64,000 bases of DNA from Desulfuromonadales bacterium (GCA_014860225.1 JACZKE010000039.1:40077-104076); one strand, 5' to 3'; positions 1 to 9,624 are shown, counted from the first letter of the stretch. Numbers and translations: made by a program. The notes: a model not told the origin generated them from the sequence alone.

Positions 1-2
1 TA

Positions 3-911
3 GGTGGTGCCGCTGGTATTCCTGAAGACTTTGACCTTGAGCTGGAAATTCCACTCAAACCTGGCGGCGTCTCCTTCTGGGTTATAAACAATAATAAACC
101 GAAGCTTCTGGCAAATGTTGACAAGGAAAATGAGTTCAGCAAAATGAGCCAACTGGGCTTTATCCGCGAATCGGTCCTCTGTGCCCCTTTGACCGACAAG
201 GATAAAGTCATTGGCACAATCACAGTCGCCAATCCCATCGATGGCTCAAGCTTTGGCATCCCGGACATTGAACTGCTCTCAACCATCGCCGCCCAGGCAA
301 GCATTGCAATCCGCAATGCCCGTCTTTATGAATCCCAGGAGACCACCTATTTCAACACCGTTCAGGCGTTGGTCTCTGCTATTGAGGCAAGCGATGCTTA
401 CACACGCGGCCATTCTGAGCGCGTGACCCGTTACAGTGTAGCCCTGGCCAAAAGACTGGGGATGGAAGGCGATCCTCTCAAGCAACTCGAACAAGCCGCG
501 ATCCTGCACGATATAGGCAAGATCGGCATCGACGTGGCACTGCTTCACAAGAAAGAAAAGTTGACGGCAGCGGATATCGATGTCCTCAAGTTGCATCCCT
601 CAATCGGCATGCGCATACTTGAACCGATTCATTTTCTGGGCACAGTTCGCGAGATTATCGAGCAACATCACGAACGTTATGATGGCAATGGTTACCCGAA
701 TGGCCTGAGCGGTAATGAATGGCGTATTGAAGGCAAGATTCTCGCGGTCTGTGATACCTACGATGCCATGACTTCAGACCGTCCCTACCGCAAAGCGATG
801 TCTCACGAGATCGCCATACGGGAGATTCACGATCACTCCGGTTCTCAATTCGATCCGGAAGTGGCCGCAGCCTTTATCGAAATATGCAATGAAGGTTGCC
901 TTCCGCAATAG
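3..911 (+). CDS. GAF-HD-GYP cyclic-di-GMP phosphodiesterase (5' end outside window)
   Basis: The frame is open from the first bases of the window, so the true start lies upstream and only the C-terminal part is seen. About 100 residues of a GAF-type sensory domain (ending near LLSTIAAQASIAIRNARLYE) precede a complete HD-GYP domain. That domain shows the metal-binding HDIGKIG motif and the HHERYDGNGYP motif, and it ends with the usual SDRPYRKAMS and GSQFDPEV segments. HD-GYP proteins hydrolyse cyclic-di-GMP, so this is probably a cytoplasmic signalling protein controlled by a ligand of the GAF domain. All family metal-ligand motifs visible here are intact, so activity is expected. The gene is followed by a strong hairpin terminator. 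Confidence 0.93.
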   Translation, partial: GGAAGIPEDFDLELEIPLKPGGVSFWVINNNKPKLLANVDKENEFSKMSQLGFIRESVLCAPLTDKDKVIGTITVANPIDGSSFGIPDIELLSTIAAQASIAIRNARLYESQETTYFNTVQALVSAIEASDAYTRGHSERVTRYSVALAKRLGMEGDPLKQLEQAAILHDIGKIGIDVALLHKKEKLTAADIDVLKLHPSIGMRILEPIHFLGTVREIIEQHHERYDGNGYPNGLSGNEWRIEGKILAVCDTYDAMTSDRPYRKAMSHEIAIREIHDHSGSQFDPEVAAAFIEICNEGCLPQ

Positions 912-938
912 CACACGTGGCGCGATGCGAGAAACCGG

Positions 939-993
939 AAACCCAAATAGCGAAGGCCAGCTGAGAAACAGCTGGCCTTCGCTATTTGGGTTT
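939..993 (+). terminator. Very long hairpin terminator after the HD-GYP gene
   Basis: A perfect inverted repeat of about 25 bp per arm (939-963 with 969-993) encloses a 5-nt loop and is followed by a short T run. It starts 28 bp after the stop codon. The arms contain AGCGAAGGCCAGC. The stem is unusually long and perfect for a terminator, so it may derive from a repeat element. Confidence 0.8.
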
Positions 994-1060
994 TGAGAAC
1001 ACCTTTTAGCCGGTTTGGTTCAGAGCCTTAACCATGTGCTGAAAAAGGGTTCGGATATGA
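974..1060. repeat. Possible diverged relative of the 169-bp element family
   Basis: This stretch aligns by eye with the middle of the 169-bp elements found at 19862, 58508 and 63851. Shared blocks in the same order are TTTGAGAACA, TTTTAGC, a TTTG plus GTTCA block, AGCC, AAAAAGG and ATATG. Neither terminal inverted repeat is recognisable and there are small gaps, so it would be a decayed or related member. The left part overlaps the terminator hairpin. The homology is judged by eye only. Confidence 0.4.
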
Positions 1061-1107
1061 TCTAAAATCCAGATTTGCATCAACTCATGGGACAGTTCGA
1101 CAGGTCC

Positions 1108-1305
1108 CTATAGCATGTCCCTGTCTCTGACAAGCCTGGACAATGATCGGTCGTATCCGCGTTCTGCCTCTGCGGAGAAAAAGCAGCCCGGGATTTGCCC
1201 GCGATCTTTATGATAGGCCACACATTTGCAACAGTGACCGTGTTTGTCGCAGGAAGTGTAGGTGCAGGAACAATGTTTTTTGCTTTCTTCGGAAATACAA
1301 GGCAT
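1108..1305 (-). CDS. DUF6485 family small Cys-rich protein
   Basis: A 65-residue protein with a dense cysteine pattern: CSCTYTSC, then HGHCCKCVAYH, then a PGCFF segment followed by SAEAERGYDRS. This C-x-C-x4-C, C-C-x2-C arrangement with a following Y-H and P-x-C-F-F is typical of the small family annotated as DUF6485 or 'cytosolic protein' in anaerobic bacteria. The cysteines and histidines suggest a bound metal ion, probably zinc or an Fe-S cluster, but no function is established. It lies just upstream of argC's 3' end on the same strand and has no obvious partner gene. The family assignment is from memory of the motif. Confidence 0.7.
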   Translation of the reverse strand: MPCISEESKKHCSCTYTSCDKHGHCCKCVAYHKDRGQIPGCFFSAEAERGYDRSLSRLVRDRDML

Positions 1306-1366
1306 CCGGGACCTCCGGCAACAATATCAAAGCAACTTACGTAAAGCGGCGACTGACTTCAACATC

Positions 1367-2404
1367 TTACGGAAAAATTGGAGGAAACATCAAGCCGGTA
1401 TTTTCTGGCAGAGACAGCATAAGGTTCATATTCTGTACAGCTTGACCGGCTGCTCCCTTGACCAGATTGTCAATTACAGCCAGAGCAATCACACGACCGG
1501 TCCGATCATCGACAGACAAACCGATATCACAGTAATTACTGCCGCGAACCTGAGAAATGTTTGGCAGATGCCCTTTGGGAAGGACGCGCACAAAGGTCTC
1601 TGCCGCATATTTTTCACGATAAACAGCATGCAGGGCATCCAGTGAAAGTGGACTGGACAGGCTGGCATAACAGGTGCTGAGGATACCTCTGCTTACTGGC
1701 AGCAAATGCGGTGTAAAACTGATCGTCACAGCCCTTCCTGCCAACGTGCTGAGCGTCTGCTCAATTTCTGGAGTGTGGCGATGCCTGGGCAAGCTGTAGG
1801 CTTTGAAGCCTTCATTGACTTCACAATAGAGGGTGTCCACTTTGACCGCACGACCGGCGCCACTGGTACCCGACTTGCTGTCAACGATAATGGTCGTCGT
1901 ATCAATTAGATCATTTTCAAGTAATGGGGCCAATGCCAGTGCCACACTGGTAGGATAACAGCCGGGATTAGCAACCAGTCTGGCTGAAGGGATCTGCTCA
2001 CGAAACAGTTCAGGAAGGCCATAGACCGCTTCACTGAGTAATTCTGTGGCCGTATGTTCCTGGTACCAGGCTTCGTAAATGGCAACATCACTGATACGGA
2101 AATCTGCCGAAAGATCAACCACACGACAACCGGCAGAGAGAAGTTCGGGAATTATCCCCATGGCTGTTTGATGAGGCACCGCAGTGAACACCAGGTCGGC
2201 TCGTCCCGACAGCGAGGCTGAATTGATATCCTCAAAAACAAGGTCCAAACTGCCTTGCAGAGAAGGGAACACCTCACACACTGCTTGTCCGGCATATTGA
2301 CGCGATGTCACGCACACAAGCTCCAAATCGGGATGCTGAGAAAGCAGCCTGAGCAACTCTACGCCGGTATAACCACTTGCGCCAACAACTGCAATCCGAT
2401 GCAT
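1367..2404 (-). CDS. argC: N-acetyl-gamma-glutamyl-phosphate reductase
   Basis: A 345-residue ArgC, the NADPH-dependent reductase of the third step of arginine synthesis (N-acetylglutamyl phosphate to the semialdehyde). The N-terminal [14 protein letters not shown] is the dinucleotide-binding loop and [10 protein letters not shown] holds the catalytic cysteine. The start chosen is the ATG giving [11 protein letters not shown], preceded by a good AAGGAG ribosome site; an upstream in-frame extension has no such signal. It lies 120 bp downstream of rpsI with a hairpin between, so it may be transcribed separately or by read-through from rplM-rpsI, an arrangement common in Geobacter relatives. Confidence 0.96.
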   Translation of the reverse strand: MHRIAVVGASGYTGVELLRLLSQHPDLELVCVTSRQYAGQAVCEVFPSLQGSLDLVFEDINSASLSGRADLVFTAVPHQTAMGIIPELLSAGCRVVDLSADFRISDVAIYEAWYQEHTATELLSEAVYGLPELFREQIPSARLVANPGCYPTSVALALAPLLENDLIDTTTIIVDSKSGTSGAGRAVKVDTLYCEVNEGFKAYSLPRHRHTPEIEQTLSTLAGRAVTISFTPHLLPVSRGILSTCYASLSSPLSLDALHAVYREKYAAETFVRVLPKGHLPNISQVRGSNYCDIGLSVDDRTGRVIALAVIDNLVKGAAGQAVQNMNLMLSLPENTGLMFPPIFP

Positions 2405-2456
2405 ATTCCACTCCTTAACATTCAAGCGATCTTGCCGGATAAGCATTCCACAAACG

Positions 2457-2487
2457 GCAAAAGGGAAACCCGCAGGCTTCCCTTTCC
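2457..2487 (-). terminator. Hairpin between rpsI and argC
   Basis: On the minus strand an 8-bp stem (AAAGGGAA with TTCCCTTT, 2460-2467 and 2478-2485) encloses about ten bases and ends in a short T run. It is placed to end or attenuate rplM-rpsI transcription before argC. Confidence 0.55.
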
Positions 2488-2524
2488 AACCAAATATCCA
2501 GACGACCCCAGGGGCCGCAAGGGT

Positions 2525-2917
2525 TTAACGCTTGGAGAACTGGAAGCTACGGCGCGCGCCGCGCTTACCATACTTCTTACGTTCCTTGATTCGACTGTCA
2601 CGTGTAATAAAGCCGGCCTTCTTGAGCGAATCACGAAGTGCCGGATTTACCTCGAGAAGGGCTTTGGTGATACCGTGTTTAATTGCACCGGCCTGGCCGG
2701 AAGGACCACCACCACTTACGTTGACGGTAACATCGAATTTACCGATATTTTCAGTCAGTTCAAGAGGCTGGCGTACAACCATTTTGGATGTCGGGCGACC
2801 AAAATATTCGTCTATCGTCCGCTTGTTAATAGTAATCTCACCAGTACCCGGCTTCATCCAGACGCGGGCAATAGAGGTTTTTCTCTTACCGGTGGCATAA
2901 ATCTTCTGCTCGGCCAT
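2525..2917 (-). CDS. rpsI: 30S ribosomal protein S9 (uS9)
   Basis: A 130-residue S9 with the expected [12 protein letters not shown] start, the [15 protein letters not shown] central segment and the basic tail ending FSKR, which reaches the P-site tRNA in the ribosome. Length and both ends match bacterial S9. It follows rplM by 22 bp, the near-universal L13-S9 operon order, so both proteins are made from one transcript starting at the rplM promoter. Confidence 0.98.
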   Translation of the reverse strand: MAEQKIYATGKRKTSIARVWMKPGTGEITINKRTIDEYFGRPTSKMVVRQPLELTENIGKFDVTVNVSGGGPSGQAGAIKHGITKALLEVNPALRDSLKKAGFITRDSRIKERKKYGKRGARRSFQFSKR

Positions 2918-2939
2918 CGCCTATATCTCCTGAGTTCCC

Positions 2940-3368
2940 TTAAACCTGAAGTTCTTTGGGCTGCTGTGCCTGATGCGGATGGTCGGCACCGCAATAGACT
3001 TTGAGTTTTTTGTACATCTGCCGTCCGAGTTTATTCTTCGGCAACATTCCTTTGACCGCTTTCTTGATCAGCTCTTCAGGTGCTTTATCAAGCAACTTGC
3101 CAGCCGGAGTTGCGGTCAGACCGCCGGTGTAACCGCTGTGACGGTAATACATCTTCTTACTCAGCTTGTTGCCGGTCAGACGTACTTTTTCCGCGTTGAG
3201 CACGATGACAAAGTCACCGGTATCAACACTCGGCGTGAAAATGGCCTTGTGCTTGCCGCGCAGAACACGGGCAATTTCTGTAGCCACCCGGCCCAGAACT
3301 TTGTCTTCCAGATCAACGACGTACCAATCTTTCTGGAGATCTTCTTTTTTGGCAACTGGTGTACTCAT
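2940..3368 (-). CDS. rplM: 50S ribosomal protein L13 (uL13)
   Basis: A 142-residue L13, an early-assembling 23S rRNA-binding protein. Characteristic segments are [28 protein letters not shown], the [10 protein letters not shown] loop and [13 protein letters not shown]. The start has an AGAGGA ribosome site. It is first gene of the rplM-rpsI operon, with a good sigma-70 promoter about 55 bp upstream. Confidence 0.98.
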   Translation of the reverse strand: MSTPVAKKEDLQKDWYVVDLEDKVLGRVATEIARVLRGKHKAIFTPSVDTGDFVIVLNAEKVRLTGNKLSKKMYYRHSGYTGGLTATPAGKLLDKAPEELIKKAVKGMLPKNKLGRQMYKKLKVYCGADHPHQAQQPKELQV

Positions 3369-3422
3369 TACGATCCTCTCTATATCAAATCTGTGGAGTT
3401 AACGGGGCTCACAGAAACTCGA

Positions 3423-3451
3423 AATTTAGTCAAAAGGCCCTGGGTTGTCAA
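3423..3451 (-). promoter_or_regulatory. Sigma-70 promoter of rplM-rpsI
   Basis: Reading the minus strand, a perfect TTGACA -35 (3446-3451) is separated by 17 bp from TAAATT (3423-3428). The predicted leader is about 50 nt. Nothing in this leader looks like a known ribosomal-protein regulatory fold. Confidence 0.65.
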
Positions 3452-3475
3452 GCTTTTTTTAAATTTTATAAATAC

Positions 3476-4543
3476 TTAATTCGGCACGAAGGAATGACTC
3501 GTGTTAATCTTGCCGCAGAGTGCTGACAGGAGCTTCACAGCACCTTCGAGATCAGTCCAGTCCAGGACTTCAACCGGTGTGTGCATGTAGCGCAGAGGAA
3601 TGCTGATCAAAGCGGTCGCAACGCCTCCTCGTGCCAGTTGCATGACATTTGCGTCAGTCCCTGTGGCACGCGGGATTCCCATGATCTGGCAGTCAATTCC
3701 CTGCTCTTTTGCCGTGGCCACCAGGAGTTCGAAAAGAGCCGGGTTGATGTTCGGACCACGGGCAATAACAGGCCCTCTACCAAGCCGTATCTCACCTGAG
3801 TCCTTATGGTCGGCGCCCGGGTAGTCGCTGGCAAAACCGACCTCGACAGCGATGCCTATGTCGGGCTGCACACCGTAGACACTGGTCGCTCCACCGCGCA
3901 AGCCAACCTCTTCCTGAACTGTAGAAACGCCATAAAGATCAACCGACAGGTTGTTTTGTCGACGGACTTCACGCAATACCTGGGCGACGATAAAGGCGCC
4001 CATCTTGTCATCGAAGGCACGTGAGGTCAGACGTGTTCCCTGTAAACGCTCGACGCCGACGCTGAAAGTTACAGGATCACCGATCGATACAAGCTTGGCA
4101 GCCTCTGTCTTGTCTACACAGCCGATATCGATAAACTGGTTTTTGAACGGAACCACCTTGTCACGGTCTTGCGTCTCGATCTGGTGAATCGGTCGCTTGC
4201 CAACCACTCCCGGAACCGGTCCACCCGAGGTATGAACCGTTACCCGTTGGCCCGGCACAAGGTGCGCATCGACGCCGCCGATCGGTGCGAAGAAAAGATA
4301 TCCCTGATCATCAAGGTACTTGATCATGAAACCAATTTCATCGCAATGACCGGCCAGCATCAGGCGAGGAGCACCCTCGGGACCCTTGATATGGGCAATC
4401 ACATTGCCCATGACATCAGTGCGCACATCATCTACATCATCAGCCAGGGCTCTGCGAATGATTCTTTGTGCCGGTTGTTCAAAGCCTGAGGGGCTAGGCG
4501 CTTCGACCAGTTCTTTGAAAAACTGGAAATCCTGTTCGTTCAT
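3476..4543 (-). CDS. M42 family metallopeptidase (glutamyl aminopeptidase/endoglucanase-like)
   Basis: A 355-residue M42 peptidase, a cytoplasmic di-metal aminopeptidase that in characterised members forms a dodecameric tetrahedron and trims short peptides. Visible metal and catalytic sites are GHCDEIGF (His/Asp), SRAFDDKMG (bridging Asp), VQEEVGLRGG (catalytic Glu pair), VEVGFASD and the C-terminal YMHTPVEV His. The start is placed at MNEQDFQFF, which has an AAAGGA site; a longer in-frame start lacks one. It begins 13 bp after miaB, so the two are probably co-transcribed. Confidence 0.93.
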   Translation of the reverse strand: MNEQDFQFFKELVEAPSPSGFEQPAQRIIRRALADDVDDVRTDVMGNVIAHIKGPEGAPRLMLAGHCDEIGFMIKYLDDQGYLFFAPIGGVDAHLVPGQRVTVHTSGGPVPGVVGKRPIHQIETQDRDKVVPFKNQFIDIGCVDKTEAAKLVSIGDPVTFSVGVERLQGTRLTSRAFDDKMGAFIVAQVLREVRRQNNLSVDLYGVSTVQEEVGLRGGATSVYGVQPDIGIAVEVGFASDYPGADHKDSGEIRLGRGPVIARGPNINPALFELLVATAKEQGIDCQIMGIPRATGTDANVMQLARGGVATALISIPLRYMHTPVEVLDWTDLEGAVKLLSALCGKINTSHSFVPN

Positions 4544-4556
4544 GGTCGTTCGTCCT

Positions 4557-5885
4557 TTAGCAGTACTCAAGCAATTCGCCCAGCAGTGAATTGCGAAATG
4601 ATTTCGATATTCTTACCGACACCAGCCGTCCAGCCAACTCCGCCGGCCCGGAGAAATTAACAATCCTGTTCCAGGTGGACCGGCCGAAAAGCTGGCCCTC
4701 TCCCATTTTGCTTTCGCCCTCGACCAGCACCTCCTGAACAGTTCCGACATCGGCCTCCCAGATCTGGCGACTGATCTCCTGTTGCAAGGTGAGCATGCGC
4801 TCAAAACGCTCCTGCTTCACCTTCGCAGGAGTATCGTCTTTAATGTCTGCGGCAGCAGTGCCGCTACGGGGGGAATAGATGAAGGAATAAATCTCCGCAT
4901 AACGAACCTGTTCGAGCAATGACATGGTCGCGGCGAAATTATCTTCTGTCTCACCGGGGAAGCCGACGATAATATCTGAAGACAAACGGATATCGGGACA
5001 GACCTGGCGCAAACGGGCAACAATGTTCAGGTAACGTTCCCGCGTATAGCCACGATTCATGGCCTTGAGTAATTCGTCGGAACCGCATTGAACCGGCAGG
5101 TGCAGATGTTTGCAAAGTTTGTCAAGACGGCCAAAACACCCGATCAGTTCATCGGAAAGGTCTTTCGGGTGTGACGTGGTAAAACGTATCCGGTCGATGC
5201 CAACAATGGCGTTGACCTGCTCGAGGAGTGCGGAGAAGCTGATCTCCTTCTCCTTGGTGCCGTAAGAATTGACATTCTGTCCGATCAGGGTCACCTCACG
5301 CACGCCCTGCTCCGCCAGTTCACGGATTTCATCAAGAATCTCACCACTGGGGCGACTGATCTCACGGCCGCGAACATATGGAACGACGCAATAACTGCAG
5401 AAGTTGTCACAACCCTGCATGACTGTGACAAAGCGCGTGAAAGCCTCTTTGCCGGTACGTGAAGGAAAGAGCTGCAAGCGGGTTTCACGATCGAGGAACT
5501 CCGTCTCCTCACAGCGCACCCGCGTATCCGCAACCTGCTGCACCAATTCGGGGAGACGATGGACGTTATGGGTACCGAACACCAGGTCCAGATAAGGGAA
5601 CTCTTTCAGGAGCTGTTTCCCCTCCTGCTGGGCAATACAGCCGCCCATGCCGAGAATCATTTGAGGGTTGCGTTCCTTGAGTGGCTTGAAGCGTCCCAGG
5701 TGTCCATAAGCCTTGCGTACTGCCTTGTCGCGCACAGCACAAGTATTCAGCAGGATCAGGCTGGCCTGATCGGGTTCATCGACCTGACGATAACCAATAC
5801 CACCGAGCAGCTCGACAATCCTCTCCGAGTCGACCACGTTCATCTGGCAGCCAAAGGTTTCCAGGTAAAAAGCCTTGTTATTCAT
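4557..5885 (-). CDS. miaB: tRNA-2-methylthio-N6-dimethylallyladenosine synthase MiaB
   Basis: A 442-residue radical-SAM methylthiotransferase that adds a methylthio group to i6A37 of tRNAs. The N-terminal UPF0004 domain carries the cysteines of the auxiliary 4Fe-4S cluster (FGCQMN, NTCAVRD, GGCIAQQ), the radical-SAM cluster motif is GCDNFCSYCVVPYVRG, and the C-terminus is a TRAM domain for tRNA binding. Length and motif order match MiaB rather than MtaB or RimO. It is upstream of, and close to, the M42 peptidase gene. Confidence 0.96.
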   Translation of the reverse strand: MNNKAFYLETFGCQMNVVDSERIVELLGGIGYRQVDEPDQASLILLNTCAVRDKAVRKAYGHLGRFKPLKERNPQMILGMGGCIAQQEGKQLLKEFPYLDLVFGTHNVHRLPELVQQVADTRVRCEETEFLDRETRLQLFPSRTGKEAFTRFVTVMQGCDNFCSYCVVPYVRGREISRPSGEILDEIRELAEQGVREVTLIGQNVNSYGTKEKEISFSALLEQVNAIVGIDRIRFTTSHPKDLSDELIGCFGRLDKLCKHLHLPVQCGSDELLKAMNRGYTRERYLNIVARLRQVCPDIRLSSDIIVGFPGETEDNFAATMSLLEQVRYAEIYSFIYSPRSGTAAADIKDDTPAKVKQERFERMLTLQQEISRQIWEADVGTVQEVLVEGESKMGEGQLFGRSTWNRIVNFSGPAELAGRLVSVRISKSFRNSLLGELLEYC

Positions 5886-5953
5886 ACAGTTATATCCATT
5901 AACGCATTAGTGGGGCTAGAGGATAATCAAAAAACCGGCCAAAGGCAATCTTA

Positions 5954-6472
5954 TTACGTTGCGACTTTGACGCACGCCTTGTCACCCATCGCCTGTTCCA
6001 GCAAGTCTGTCGCGTGACGTGGATATTCAAGGCAGTGCAGGGTCAACGACTTCTCTTTCCCTTTGTGAACCCGAAGCGTTCCAAGCTGCTCACCTTGGTG
6101 AAGCAAGCTGAAATAGGTAATCTCCGACAGTTGCAGAGAGTCGATGCGACGCTTGAGCAGACCACACTTAACCAGCAAGCGACGATCAGTAATTGCGTAA
6201 TAAACGTGGTTCCATTCCAGGCGGGCTTGTAACAGGTGGCCTATAGCCAGACAGAACCCCAGGAGGACAAAAGGCGCTGGCAACCAGGCCAGCCAGATTG
6301 AGTCATATTCCTTTGACAATTCAAATCCGAGAATCTGCCAGTAGCTGCAGATAGACAGAAAGATGATGCCAAAGATTGAATGTCGCCAGTGTCTGAAGGT
6401 ATAACAGCGTGGTGCAGGTCGGCCTTCCCAGCGAATCTCTTCGCCGTCAGCCAGAACAAGATCCTGTCTCAT
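5954..6472 (-). CDS. PH-domain (bPH2/YdbS-like) membrane protein
   Basis: A 172-residue protein with two hydrophobic segments (about residues 31-48 and 60-80) followed by a bacterial PH-like domain. The segment YYAITDRRLLVKCGLLKRRI followed by a beta-rich stretch is the typical bPH_2 signature. N-terminal GEEIRWEGRPAP is also typical of these proteins. Function of the family is not established. Its start codon overlaps the stop of the upstream TPR lipoprotein by 4 nt (ATGA), so translation is coupled and the two products probably act together at the inner membrane. Confidence 0.8.
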   Translation of the reverse strand: MRQDLVLADGEEIRWEGRPAPRCYTFRHWRHSIFGIIFLSICSYWQILGFELSKEYDSIWLAWLPAPFVLLGFCLAIGHLLQARLEWNHVYYAITDRRLLVKCGLLKRRIDSLQLSEITYFSLLHQGEQLGTLRVHKGKEKSLTLHCLEYPRHATDLLEQAMGDKACVKVAT

Positions 6473-7563
6473 TTCACCCCTGTCGGTTGTGCCAGGCGAC
6501 CTGCGGCAGCGCGACCAAGCTTACCGGTACGATCAGATTCGGCAACCAACCGGTAAAGTGACAAGGCAGCATCGACATCGCCAATTTTCTCTCTTGCTTC
6601 AGCAAGCAGGAAGAGATTTTCTGTCACCGGCAACAGGCTGGCGCTGGTGGCCAAAGATTGATTCGCCTGGTTATATCTACTCAGCTGCAGGTAAAGGTAT
6701 CCGAGCCCCATCTGGGTTCGATAATAACCCGGCTGTAACTCGACCGCCTTTTGCAGGTGCCGGCGAGCGGGCTGCAACTGCCCGGCGCGTAGATATGCCA
6801 ACCCCAGAGAGCCCAGAATGCGGGGTTCGTCAGGGGTTGTTGCTGCAGCCTGTAGATATGTTGCTATCGCTTTCGCCTGGTCGCCAATCTTCTCGAATTC
6901 CTGTGCGACGGCAAGGAGATCATAACCGGGCTGTAACGTAAAAAGTCTTTTGACCGATGCGGGCAGATCTGTCAAGCCCTGGACGCCGATTTTATCACTG
7001 TTCTGTCGGATTGGCGTCAGACAGTCATGCTCACAGGGATTCTGCTCGAACAGTTTTGCCAAGCGGATTTCCGCGGAGTCCGGGTCGTAAAGACGGGACG
7101 GCACAGACAGAACTTCTTCCGTCGCCTCGACCATGCTGCGCGCCACATGATTTTCATAGACATTACTTGACATGCGAACAGCATGCGCCAGCAGTGCTTC
7201 CAGTTCTGCCCGACTGCGCACTTCGGTCAGCAGACCACGGGAGATGATGGCTCGACCACCTGGCAGGGGGTAGAGAGCAGGTATGCTCCGGTCTGCAACT
7301 GATATTATGAACGGTTGAGCGCTCTGGACAGAACGGCTGAGATCTTTGCCTAGCGCCTTGTCGTGGTAAGGCCCGCCAAGCATCTGCATCAGCTTTTTCT
7401 CTACAGCAGCACCGACCCTGTCTTGCTCGGCACTCGTCAGCTCCGGGGGTTCAACCGGGACGTACTGAGTCAAGCCGGAGCAGCCACCCAACCATGTCAA
7501 TGCAACAAACAGGCAGATAGTGTATAATAAATTTTGAAAAATTCGCATTTGACTCACATCCAT
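6469..7563 (-). CDS. M48-peptidase-like lipoprotein with TPR repeats, active site lost
   Basis: A lipoprotein of about 364 residues with a signal sequence ending in the lipobox LGGC. Residues about 60-170 resemble the secreted M48 (BepA/LoiP-type) metallopeptidase fold (ALYPLPGGRAIISRGLL, RSRAELEALLAHAV), but the zinc motif HExxH is replaced by HAVRM. The second half has three to four TPR repeats (AIATYLQAAATTPDEPRILG, LGLAYLRAGQLQPARRHLQ). BepA has the same protease-TPR order and works in outer-membrane assembly; the loss of HExxH suggests a non-catalytic chaperone or scaffold here. A start at the second Met (position 7548) gives a cleaner 22-residue lipoprotein signal. The overlapping downstream PH-domain gene is probably a partner. 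Confidence 0.75.
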   Translation of the reverse strand: MDVSQMRIFQNLLYTICLFVALTWLGGCSGLTQYVPVEPPELTSAEQDRVGAAVEKKLMQMLGGPYHDKALGKDLSRSVQSAQPFIISVADRSIPALYPLPGGRAIISRGLLTEVRSRAELEALLAHAVRMSSNVYENHVARSMVEATEEVLSVPSRLYDPDSAEIRLAKLFEQNPCEHDCLTPIRQNSDKIGVQGLTDLPASVKRLFTLQPGYDLLAVAQEFEKIGDQAKAIATYLQAAATTPDEPRILGSLGLAYLRAGQLQPARRHLQKAVELQPGYYRTQMGLGYLYLQLSRYNQANQSLATSASLLPVTENLFLLAEAREKIGDVDAALSLYRLVAESDRTGKLGRAAAGRLAQPTGVK

Positions 7564-7715
7564 CCAACTGTTTCCGGATCAAGAGACTGCATCTTAGGCT
7601 ATGCATAGCAATCAGACAAGTCCATTCCATGAGCTTTTGCGAGTGCATCAACCCATAGATTTGACAATTTTCTCAACGCAGGACAGGTCAGTTCCGGTTG
7701 CATAAAAAAAGCTGC

Positions 7716-7743
7716 TTGCATTTCCCTGCCAAGTGACTATCAT
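7716..7743 (+). promoter_or_regulatory. Possible typA promoter
   Basis: TTGCAT (7716-7721) and TATCAT (7738-7743) are spaced 16 bp apart in the divergent region upstream of typA. The match to sigma-70 is moderate. A TTGACA at 7661 lacks a good partner -10. Confidence 0.4.
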
Positions 7744-7794
7744 GTCCCGCCCTGACTGTTGCAGATTAATCGTATATTACATAAGGTATCAATC

Positions 7795-9606
7795 ATGACA
7801 AACCATTTACGCAACATCGCTATTATCGCTCACGTCGATCACGGTAAAACCACCCTGGTCGATGCTATGCTCAAGCAATCCGGAGTCTTTCGTGAGAACC
7901 AGGTGATCACCGAACGGGTGATGGACAGCAACGACCTGGAAAAAGAACGCGGCATTACCATTCTCTCCAAAATCCTGTCGATTCATCATGGCGGGGTTAA
8001 AATCAATATTGTCGACACCCCCGGCCATGCCGATTTCGGTGGTGAAGTGGAGCGTGTTCTCAAGATGGTTGACTCTGTCCTGTTGCTGGTCGATGCTTTT
8101 GACGGACCGATGCCACAGACCCGTTTTGTCCTCAAAAAGTCACTCGACCTCGGCATCCGCCCCATCGTAGTCATCAACAAAATCGACCGACCGGGAGCAC
8201 GTCCCGAGAAGGTCGTCGACATGGTCTTCGACCTGTTTTGTGAACTTAACGCTGACGAGAAACAGCTCGATTTTCCCTTTATTTTCACCAGCGCCAAACA
8301 GGGTATTGCCAAACGTGAGCTGGAGGATGATTCCGACAACCTCGAACCGCTGTTTGACATGATTCGCGAAAGGGTTGCGCCACCGTCCGCTGATGCAGAG
8401 GCCCCTTTCCAGATGCTGGTGACCTCGATTGACTACAATGACTACCTCGGCCGTATCGCGACCGGCAAGATCTTCAACGGCAAGGTCTGCACTGGAGAAA
8501 CGGTGGCGTTGATCAAGAAAGGCGGTGAAATAAGCAAAGGCCGTATCACCAAGCTGCTCGGCTATGAGGGCCTCAAGCAGGTTGAGCTCACCGAAGCAAG
8601 CGCTGGTGACATCGTCACTATTGCCGGCTTTGAGAACGTCGGCATCAGTGAGACCCTGGCCTGTGTCGAGCATCCCAAATCGCTTCCCTACCTGGCCATC
8701 GATGAACCGACACTGTCTATGAACTTCATTGTCAATTCTTCGCCGTTTGCCGGACGCGAAGGAAAGTATGTGACCTCGCGCAACATACGCGACCGCCTCT
8801 TTAAAGAACTGCGCACCAATGTTTCCCTGCGTGTGGAAGAAACCGCCAATACCGACACATTCAGGGTTTCGGGACGCGGTGAACTGCATCTGTCTATCCT
8901 GATCGAGAACATGCGCCGTGAAGGCTTTGAACTGGCGGTTTCCAAACCGGAAGTCATCTGCCGCGAGATCGATGGCGAGAAGTGCGAACCGATGGAGTAT
9001 CTGGTTATCGACGTCCCTGAAGAATTCCAGGGCACAGTAATCGAAAAGCTTGGTCCACGCAAAGCGGAAATGGCAGCCATGAATGCTCTTGAAGGTTTCA
9101 ACCGCCTGGAATTCGTGATACCTGCCCGTGGCTTGATTGGCTTCCGTAACGAGTTCCTCACAGACACCCGAGGGACCGGCGTCATGAACCATACCTTCCA
9201 AGGCTATTCGCCCTGGAAAGGTCCAATTCCGGGCCGTAAAAACGGCGTGTTGATAGCCATTGAAACAGCGGAAACCGTGGCATACTCTCTCTTCAATCTG
9301 CAGGACCGCGGCAGCCTGTTTGTCGCACCCGGCGTCAAGGTGTACGAAGGCATGATTCTCGGTCAGCACGCCAAGGAAAACGATCTCGTGGTCAATGCCT
9401 GCAGAGGCAAAAAGCTGACCAATGTTCGCGCTTCGGGCACCGATGAGTCAATCCGTTTGACACCGCATCGGGACCTGACCCTTGAGCAGGCCCTTGAATT
9501 CATCGACAACGATGAGCTGGTTGAAGTGACCCCTCAATCAATTCGCCTGCGCAAACGACTGCTCGACGAAAACGATCGCAAAAAAGCTCAGAAGAAAGCG
9601 CATTAG
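7795..9606 (+). CDS. typA: Translational GTPase TypA/BipA
   Basis: A 603-residue ribosome-binding GTPase of the EF-G family, involved in 50S assembly and growth under stress or cold. G-domain motifs are [24 protein letters not shown] and NKIDRPGA; the C-terminal TypA-specific part has [18 protein letters not shown] and the final lysine-rich tail. The start at [10 protein letters not shown] has an AAGG site 10 bp upstream; a 12-codon extension lacks one. It is a single-gene unit followed by its own terminator. Confidence 0.97.
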   Translation: MTNHLRNIAIIAHVDHGKTTLVDAMLKQSGVFRENQVITERVMDSNDLEKERGITILSKILSIHHGGVKINIVDTPGHADFGGEVERVLKMVDSVLLLVDAFDGPMPQTRFVLKKSLDLGIRPIVVINKIDRPGARPEKVVDMVFDLFCELNADEKQLDFPFIFTSAKQGIAKRELEDDSDNLEPLFDMIRERVAPPSADAEAPFQMLVTSIDYNDYLGRIATGKIFNGKVCTGETVALIKKGGEISKGRITKLLGYEGLKQVELTEASAGDIVTIAGFENVGISETLACVEHPKSLPYLAIDEPTLSMNFIVNSSPFAGREGKYVTSRNIRDRLFKELRTNVSLRVEETANTDTFRVSGRGELHLSILIENMRREGFELAVSKPEVICREIDGEKCEPMEYLVIDVPEEFQGTVIEKLGPRKAEMAAMNALEGFNRLEFVIPARGLIGFRNEFLTDTRGTGVMNHTFQGYSPWKGPIPGRKNGVLIAIETAETVAYSLFNLQDRGSLFVAPGVKVYEGMILGQHAKENDLVVNACRGKKLTNVRASGTDESIRLTPHRDLTLEQALEFIDNDELVEVTPQSIRLRKRLLDENDRKKAQKKAH

Positions 9607-9624
9607 TTCATATTTCTGCATCTT

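Noticed and set aside
7661..7666. TTGACA as -35 of typA
   Set aside because: No acceptable -10 at 16-18 bp; the TTGCAT/TATCAT pair closer to the gene is better, though also weak.
8140..9369. A 409-codon frame opposite typA
   Set aside because: Overlaps a conserved GTPase completely; no supporting motif.
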